Made by a program: the position numbers and the translations under genes | DNA from: an uncultured Lachnospiraceae bacterium | GTDB taxonomy: Bacteria > Bacillota > Clostridia > Lachnospirales > Lachnospiraceae | DNA length: 64,000 bases | Assembly: GCA_910577275.1 (NCBI GenBank) | Contig: CAJTMW010000007.1 | Coordinates: 1-64,000 of the forward strand | Direction: 5' to 3' | The notes under the pieces: model-generated | The model's database searches: none | What the model was told of the DNA's origin: nothing | Seen by the model: the letters and a program-made list of their open reading frames with translations, nothing else | In this document: in pieces, positions 59,520 through 64,000 of the stretch | How the letters are laid out: each line of letters starts with the position of its first letter | Numbering within the stretch: position 1 is the first letter of the stretch

Positions 59520-59894
59520 TTAGGCTCCTCCAAATTCTTCATATATTTCATCAATCATCTGATGCACTTCATCCTTAGAAACGCCTTTGCAGATTCCTTT
59601 TGCAAGGATTACCCGCAGATTTTCATCCATCTCATGCAGAGAGGTAAGCTTATCTGCGTCTAATGCAATAACGGCGCCCTTTCTTCTGTCCACCTTCAAA
59701 AAGCCTTCCTGCTTTAATACCGTGTAGGCTTTATTTACGGTGTGCATATTGATGCCGATATCATCCGCAAGCTGCCGCACAGAAGGAAGCGCGTCTCCCT
59801 CCTGAAACCGGGCCGATGCAATTCCAAGGATGATTTGATTGCGAAGCTGCAGATAAAGCGCCTCCTCACTGCTGAAATCTATCTCAATAACCAT
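59520..59894 (-). CDS. GntR family (YtrA-type) regulator
   Basis: A 124-residue regulator of the short YtrA subfamily. The DNA-binding domain includes the helix EALYLQLRNQIILGIASARF (about residues 10-29), then GDALPSVRQLADDIGINMHTV (about 33-52) with NKAYTVLKQEGFLKVDRRKG. The short C-terminal helix has MDENLRVILAKGICKGVSKD. The ATG at 59894 has GGAAGG 8 nt upstream. It ends 1 nt before clpC, so it is very likely co-transcribed with it. YtrA-type regulators usually control ABC transporters, so the linkage to clpC is unusual. Confidence 0.9.
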   Translation of the reverse strand: MVIEIDFSSEEALYLQLRNQIILGIASARFQEGDALPSVRQLADDIGINMHTVNKAYTVLKQEGFLKVDRRKGAVIALDADKLTSLHEMDENLRVILAKGICKGVSKDEVHQMIDEIYEEFGGA

Positions 59895-59929
59895 ATGCAC
59901 ATCCTTCCCGTCACTAAATGGTCATGCAT

Positions 59930-61276
59930 TTATAAATCCTTATCATCCATATTGAGGAATTCAAATTCGAATTCATCGTCGTCTATCAGGAAATTCTGAG
60001 GCTTTCTGGAGGCCTGCTTTCTTGCCGGCTGCGCGTCCTCCGCCGCATAAAGCTCCCTTTCTCCTTTCGCTCTGGAACGGGCCTGCCTGTCCCCGGATTT
60101 TGCCGTGCGCTCCTGCGGCTCCGAAGAGGTTCTCCTTCTCCTTACGGGAGCCTCCTCCTGTCCTTCGTCTTCCTCCTGGGTTTTTCTTCTCCGTTTCCTG
60201 ACGGGAACTTCTTCCTCTTCCTCCTCGTCCGCTTCTTCCTCTTCCGTTTCCTCCTCCTCGTCCTCCTCATACTCGTAATCGTAGGAGAGGGAACGCACCT
60301 TGAAGATGAGAACCGTAACGGCTATAAAAAGCAGCACAATAACCACGGCAAGGACAATAATAATAATCTTGCTGTTGTCCACCTGCTTCTGAAGCTTCTG
60401 GTTGTTTTCGTTTGCAACGCCTACCGCCGATAAAAGCTCGTTTAGCTTCTGTCTGTTTCCTTCGACATTGTTGTAAAGATAATACTCGTACTCTCCGGTA
60501 TCGTTCTGGGCATAAACCACCTCGTAGTCGTTGTGCTCAGGTTCAGGAGCCGGTTCCGGCTCCCCGGTCTCTCCCCCGGGATTTTCTCCGCCTTCTCCCT
60601 CCGGCGCTTCGCCCTCAGGGTTCTCGCCGCCTTCTCCTTCGCCCTCGGGAGGCGTCTCGCCGCCTTCAGCCGAACCTGCCGCACCCACTTCCACCAAATC
60701 CGAGCGCACATAACCCTCTACGGTCTTTCCGTTATAGTTGCAGGTAATCTGATACCACTTCTTCCCCGCGTTATCATTTGCCTCTCCAATCAATGTGATT
60801 CCGGTACCGTTCGGCAGAGAGCCTACTGCGCTATGCTGGGTGGACGCGCCGGAACGCACTCTCACGTTCTTTTCTGATTTAATCACCGCCTGGGTCTCCC
60901 CGATTGCGGTGGGCACCGTTTCCGCCGGACTGCCGGAGGAGGATGAACCGGAAGACGCCGGCGCGCTCTCGCTCACCTTAATGGTCTCGTTTGTCTGCAC
61001 CAAATCGCTTCTGATATAACCGTGGCCGCCGCCGGATATGGGAACCTGATACCATATCGTCCCCGAAGCATCCTTAACCGCCCCCTGGATATCGATTGTC
61101 TTGCCCTGAGTGGTGCCGGCAACAACCTCGCTGTCCGAGCTTGCCTGAGCGCGTATGTTTGCGGTCTTTGCAACCACTTTTCCCTCCGCCGCAAAGCCGG
61201 TAATTGCCGTCATGAAAAATACCGCGCAAAACAGTAAAAGACCAGCCAGGCGCCTTGTCACATTTAACCTTTTCAT
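59930..61276 (-). CDS. SH3-domain membrane protein with charged cytoplasmic tail
   Basis: A 448-residue protein. A signal peptide or signal anchor (about residues 1-32) is followed by two bacterial SH3 domains (about 36-95 and about 130-200), a Gly/Glu/Pro-rich linker (PEGEGEGGENPEGEAP repeats, about 205-260), a linker, one transmembrane helix (about 300-323) and a tail of about 125 residues with alternating acidic (EEDEEEETEEEEADEEEEEE) and basic (RKRRRK, RRRRTSS) stretches and an acidic end. Extracellular wall-binding SH3 domains plus a charged inner tail resemble a receptor. The start is the ATG at 61276 with GAGGGA about 11 nt upstream. Its function is unknown. Confidence 0.8.
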   Translation of the reverse strand: MKRLNVTRRLAGLLLFCAVFFMTAITGFAAEGKVVAKTANIRAQASSDSEVVAGTTQGKTIDIQGAVKDASGTIWYQVPISGGGHGYIRSDLVQTNETIKVSESAPASSGSSSSGSPAETVPTAIGETQAVIKSEKNVRVRSGASTQHSAVGSLPNGTGITLIGEANDNAGKKWYQITCNYNGKTVEGYVRSDLVEVGAAGSAEGGETPPEGEGEGGENPEGEAPEGEGGENPGGETGEPEPAPEPEHNDYEVVYAQNDTGEYEYYLYNNVEGNRQKLNELLSAVGVANENNQKLQKQVDNSKIIIIVLAVVIVLLFIAVTVLIFKVRSLSYDYEYEEDEEEETEEEEADEEEEEEVPVRKRRRKTQEEDEGQEEAPVRRRRTSSEPQERTAKSGDRQARSRAKGERELYAAEDAQPARKQASRKPQNFLIDDDEFEFEFLNMDDKDL

Positions 61277-61289
61277 TTCTATTATTCCC

Positions 61290-61760
61290 TCATCTTTCCC
61301 GTGTATAACGTTTACTTCCATCATCTCCTGTACGTTCTTTTCCATAACCGGCCATGGCCATGTTTCTCTGCCTTTCATTTCTGGCCTCCGCCTCCACGTT
61401 CTTATGGAAAGCCTCCTCGCATTTCGGACAAAAATGCCCGCTCTTGATTGCGATTCCGCACATTTCACATTTCAGGAATCCTCCTCTGTTTTCGATTACC
61501 TCGAAACGGTTTTCCTTCACCATCTGCCGAATGGACTTGCGCGAAACGCCTGTTTCCATCGATATATCGGAAACATTGGCCCCCTTATGCTTTTCCAGAT
61601 AACCTCTGACCTTACCGTAATCATCGTACTCAGACTCGCCGCATTCCTCGCAGCGGAATTCCCCAAGTCCCTTATAAACCAGCACGCCCCCGCATTTTTC
61701 GCAAATAACGGGTCTTTGCTGGTCTTCTGACAACTGCAGCATTCTCATCCTTTCAGCCAT
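61290..61760 (-). CDS. Zinc-ribbon / helix-turn-helix protein
   Basis: A 156-residue cytosolic protein with two CxxC zinc ribbons: CEKCGGVLVYKGLGEFRCEEC (about residues 20-40) and CEMCGIAIKSGHFCPKC (about 98-114). Between them lies a helix-turn-helix-like stretch (NVSDISMETGVSRKSIRQMV, about 62-81). The arrangement resembles YvyF-type flagellar-operon proteins (TIGR03826), but no flagellar genes are near. The C-terminus is basic and disordered. It lies 14 nt before the SH3 gene on the same strand and may be co-transcribed with it. Confidence 0.75.
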   Translation of the reverse strand: MAERMRMLQLSEDQQRPVICEKCGGVLVYKGLGEFRCEECGESEYDDYGKVRGYLEKHKGANVSDISMETGVSRKSIRQMVKENRFEVIENRGGFLKCEMCGIAIKSGHFCPKCEEAFHKNVEAEARNERQRNMAMAGYGKERTGDDGSKRYTRER

Positions 61761-61780
61761 ATTTTTTCTTCATCCCCTCT

Positions 61781-63052
61781 CTATGCCTCGTCAATCGCTT
61801 TTCCGATGTCATGACGCATATATTTATTATCAAAGGACACCCATTCGGCAGCCGCATAGGCGTTTGCCCTGGCTTCCTTCAAATCCTTTCCCTTGGCCGT
61901 GATTCCAAGCACTCTGCCTCCGTTTGTGACAATGCCCTGTTCTGTCTCCTTCGTCCCGGCATGGAAGCAGAAATAAGAATCCTGCCCTTCAAACTTCTCA
62001 AGTCCCTTTATCACAAGACCCTTCTCATATTTTACCGGATATCCCTTTGAGGCCAGCACCACGCAAACCGCCGCGTTATCCTCGAACTGAAGGTCAATCT
62101 CGTTAAGACGCCCGTCAATACAGGCTTCCATCACCTCAATGATATCGTTCTTCATCCGGGGCAATACCACCTGCGCCTCCGGGTCTCCGAATCTTGCATT
62201 ATATTCAAGCACCCGGGGGCCCTTTTCCGTCAGCATCAGCCCGAAAAAGATAATCCCCTTAAACTCTCTGCCCTCCGCCGCCATGGCGTCAACGGTTGAC
62301 TGGTAAATATATTTCTTACAGAAATCATCCACTTCCTCCGTATAGAAAGGACTGGGTGAAAAGGTTCCCATACCGCCGGTATTAAGGCCCGTATCGCCGT
62401 CCCCCGCCCTCTTGTGGTCCTGAGCGGAAGTCATGGTTTTGATAGTTTTACCATCCACAAAGGAAAGTACCGACACCTCCCGTCCTGTGAGAAATTCTTC
62501 TATTACAAGGCGGTTGCCGGCGCTGCCGAACTGATGCTCCAGCATAATCGACCGCACCCCTTCTCTGGCCTCCTCCAGATTCTGACAGATAAGCACGCCC
62601 TTTCCCAGCGCAAGGCCGTCCGCCTTAAGCACAATGGGAAAATCCGCCCCCTCCAGATATGTAAGCGCCTCGTCCGCCGAGTCAAAGGTTTCGTAGCCTG
62701 CCGTGGGAATCTTGTACTTCTTCATCAAATCCTTGGAAAACGCCTTGCTTCCCTCGAGAATCGCCGCATTTTTCCTGGGCCCGAAAGCGCGCAGCCCCTC
62801 CTTTTCCAGCTCGTCTACAAGACCGCCCACTAAAGGGTCGTCCATTCCCACAATGGTTAAATCAATTTCCTTTTCCTTTGCAAATGCCGTAATTTTTTCA
62901 AATTCCATTGCGCCGATGGGAACGCATTCCGCAATCATGCCGATGCCCGCATTGCCCGGAGCGCAGTATATTTTATCTACTGCAGGGCTCTTTGCCACGC
63001 TCATGGCAATTGCATGTTCTCTGCCGCCGCTGCCTACAATCAATACCTTCAT
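61781..63052 (-). CDS. purD: Phosphoribosylamine-glycine ligase
   Basis: A 423-residue ATP-grasp ligase that makes glycinamide ribonucleotide from phosphoribosylamine and glycine. It starts MKVLIVGSGGREHAIAMSVA, has the CAPGNAGIG segment and ATP-grasp motifs FPIVLKADGLALGKGVLIC (about residues 135-153), and ends with ARFGDPEAQVVLPRM and the C-terminal domain. It lies 54 nt after purN. In many genomes purH lies between purN and purD; it is absent here. Confidence 0.97.
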   Translation of the reverse strand: MKVLIVGSGGREHAIAMSVAKSPAVDKIYCAPGNAGIGMIAECVPIGAMEFEKITAFAKEKEIDLTIVGMDDPLVGGLVDELEKEGLRAFGPRKNAAILEGSKAFSKDLMKKYKIPTAGYETFDSADEALTYLEGADFPIVLKADGLALGKGVLICQNLEEAREGVRSIMLEHQFGSAGNRLVIEEFLTGREVSVLSFVDGKTIKTMTSAQDHKRAGDGDTGLNTGGMGTFSPSPFYTEEVDDFCKKYIYQSTVDAMAAEGREFKGIIFFGLMLTEKGPRVLEYNARFGDPEAQVVLPRMKNDIIEVMEACIDGRLNEIDLQFEDNAAVCVVLASKGYPVKYEKGLVIKGLEKFEGQDSYFCFHAGTKETEQGIVTNGGRVLGITAKGKDLKEARANAYAAAEWVSFDNKYMRHDIGKAIDEA

Positions 63053-63106
63053 GCTGTTTTCTCCCCCTTTATTTTTTATGATAAGCTTTGCCGCTGGCCG
63101 GTTTTG

Positions 63107-63736
63107 TTATTTGCAGGTTCTGCCATTGTCAGGCTTTTCCCCGGCAAACTCTGCCATGGCAATTTCATCTATCGCTTTGGGCAGTATCACCCATTCCGCC
63201 TGTTCCATCACTCTGCGCTGAAGAAGCTCCGGCGTGTCGCCGTCAAGGACCTCCACCGCCTTCTGGGAAATAATCTTTCCCGTATCCGTCCCCGCATCCA
63301 CAAAATGCACCGTAGCGCCGGTTATTTTCACCCCTCTTGCAAGAACCGCCTCATGAACCTTCAAGCCGTAAAAACCTGTCCCGCAGAAAGAAGGAATCAG
63401 GGAAGGATGAATATTGATAATTCTGTTCTGATAAATTTCGGTCATCTTTTCCGGCAGAATCACAAGGAAGCCGGCGAGTACTATTAAATCAGGATTTAAT
63501 TCTTTGAGTTTTTCCAGGAAAGCCTGATTAAAATCCTCCCTGCTTTCAAAGCTTTTGGGAGAAATACAAAATGCCGGAATCCCCTCGTTTTCCGCTCTTT
63601 TTAAGGCATATGCTCCCGCATTATTGCTTATAACGCCCGTTATTTTTGTATTTCTTATCACTCCCGTTTTGATGCCGTCGATGATTGCCTGGAGATTGGT
63701 TCCTCCGCCTGAAACACAGACTACAATGTTCAGCAT
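63107..63736 (-). CDS. purN: Phosphoribosylglycinamide formyltransferase
   Basis: A 209-residue enzyme that formylates GAR with 10-formyl-THF. The N-terminus NIVVCVSGGGTNLQAII (about residues 3-19) and the catalytic motif INIHPSLIPSFCGTGFYG (about 107-124), including the essential Asn-His, and the Asp in VDAGTDTGKII (about 146-156) are present. It overlaps the end of purM by 7 nt and precedes purD. Confidence 0.96.
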   Translation of the reverse strand: MLNIVVCVSGGGTNLQAIIDGIKTGVIRNTKITGVISNNAGAYALKRAENEGIPAFCISPKSFESREDFNQAFLEKLKELNPDLIVLAGFLVILPEKMTEIYQNRIINIHPSLIPSFCGTGFYGLKVHEAVLARGVKITGATVHFVDAGTDTGKIISQKAVEVLDGDTPELLQRRVMEQAEWVILPKAIDEIAMAEFAGEKPDNGRTCK

Positions 63737-64000
63737 ATTGTCACTCCCTTTTCACCGGCCTTTAGGTCGCCCACCACATAGGCCTTCTGCCCGGCAGCCG
63801 ATACGGCAGCCAATGTCTTATCCGCATCCGCTGGCGCAACCGCCAGAACCATTCCAAGCCCCATATTGTAGGTATTATACATCATCTTCTCCTCCAACTG
63901 CCCCTTCTGCGCAAGCAGCTTAAAGATGGGCGGCAGAGGATAGCTGTCCTTTTCCACAACGGCATGAATATTCTCCGGGAGCATTCTGGGTATATTCTCG
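63730..64000 (-). CDS. purM: Phosphoribosylformylglycinamidine cyclo-ligase, C-terminal part
   Basis: The last 90 or so residues of PurM, cut by the window end; the start lies beyond 64000. The segment NIPRMLPENIHAVVEK then YPLPPIFKLLAQKG, followed by MYNTYNMGLGMVLAVAP, is characteristic of the C-terminal domain. The frame is open to the end of the window. It is co-directional with purN and purD and overlaps purN by 7 nt. Confidence 0.95.
   Translation of the reverse strand, partial: ENIPRMLPENIHAVVEKDSYPLPPIFKLLAQKGQLEEKMMYNTYNMGLGMVLAVAPADADKTLAAVSAAGQKAYVVGDLKAGEKGVTIC

Noticed and set aside
61277..61468. Longer form of the SH3 membrane protein
   Set aside because: The extra residues lie inside the zinc-ribbon gene in another frame and would precede a clear signal peptide.

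Overview
The window looks like chromosomal core DNA of an endospore-forming Clostridia, most likely a Lachnospiraceae. The evidence is the complete spoIIIA operon, spoIVB, and the gene order spoIIIA / asp23-nusB-xseAB-ispA-dxs-tlyA-nadK-argR-recN and rimP-nusA-ylxR-ylxQ-infB-rbfA-nrnA-truB-ribF, which is typical of that family. Almost every gene lies on the minus strand. The only two plus-strand genes (3725-4573 and 36713-38311) both carry PD-(D/E)XK nuclease-like motifs.

Layout from left to right. 1-359: a TGCT tetranucleotide repeat and a terminator. 360-1822: SDR oxidoreductase and TetR regulator. 2019-3323: spoIVB. 3725-9066: accessory block with a PD-(D/E)XK protein, uxuB, uxuA and a MATE exporter, set between spoIVB and recN. 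9186-28191: housekeeping and sporulation run recN-argR-nadK-tlyA-dxs-ispA-xseB-xseA-nusB-asp23, then a transglutaminase-like lipoprotein, prfC and deoB, then spoIIIAH to spoIIIAA. 28355-33768: carbohydrate ABC transporter (two permeases and a binding protein), a URO-D family protein and an AraC regulator. 34001-36454: pnp and rpsO. 36713-41165: accessory block with an AAA ATPase-nuclease, an NlpC/P60 wall hydrolase, a VapBC-like pair and a shortened Rpn-type protein. 41604-50968: translation and RNA operon ribF back to rimP. 51099-64000: CPBP protease, manC, tRNA-Trp, LCP protein, radA, a small orphan, clpC, a GntR regulator, an SH3 membrane protein, a zinc-ribbon protein, purD, purN and the end of purM.

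The strongest regulatory observations are these. (1) A 22-bp element, identical at 21 positions, lies exactly 40 nt upstream of the -10 box of both the ABC binding protein and the URO-D gene, next to an AraC gene; this looks like a small regulon. (2) An intrinsic-terminator-like hairpin lies between a good promoter and rimP, and may attenuate the whole nusA-infB operon. (3) A full match to the WalR box consensus lies just downstream of a consensus promoter for the NlpC/P60 hydrolase. (4) A perfect 8-bp anti-Shine-Dalgarno lies in the leader of the MATE exporter.

Protein oddities are a very long low-complexity IF-2 N-terminus, a Tyr/Glu/Gly-rich acidic NusA tail, an Ala/Gly-rich insert in TruB, a receptor-like SH3/transmembrane/charged-tail protein, and a clpC preceded by a GntR regulator instead of CtsR-McsAB. 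No prophage, insertion sequence or CRISPR array was seen. Start codons were chosen by ribosome binding sites and operon overlaps. Functions rest on recognisable motifs and remembered family features, since no searches were run.
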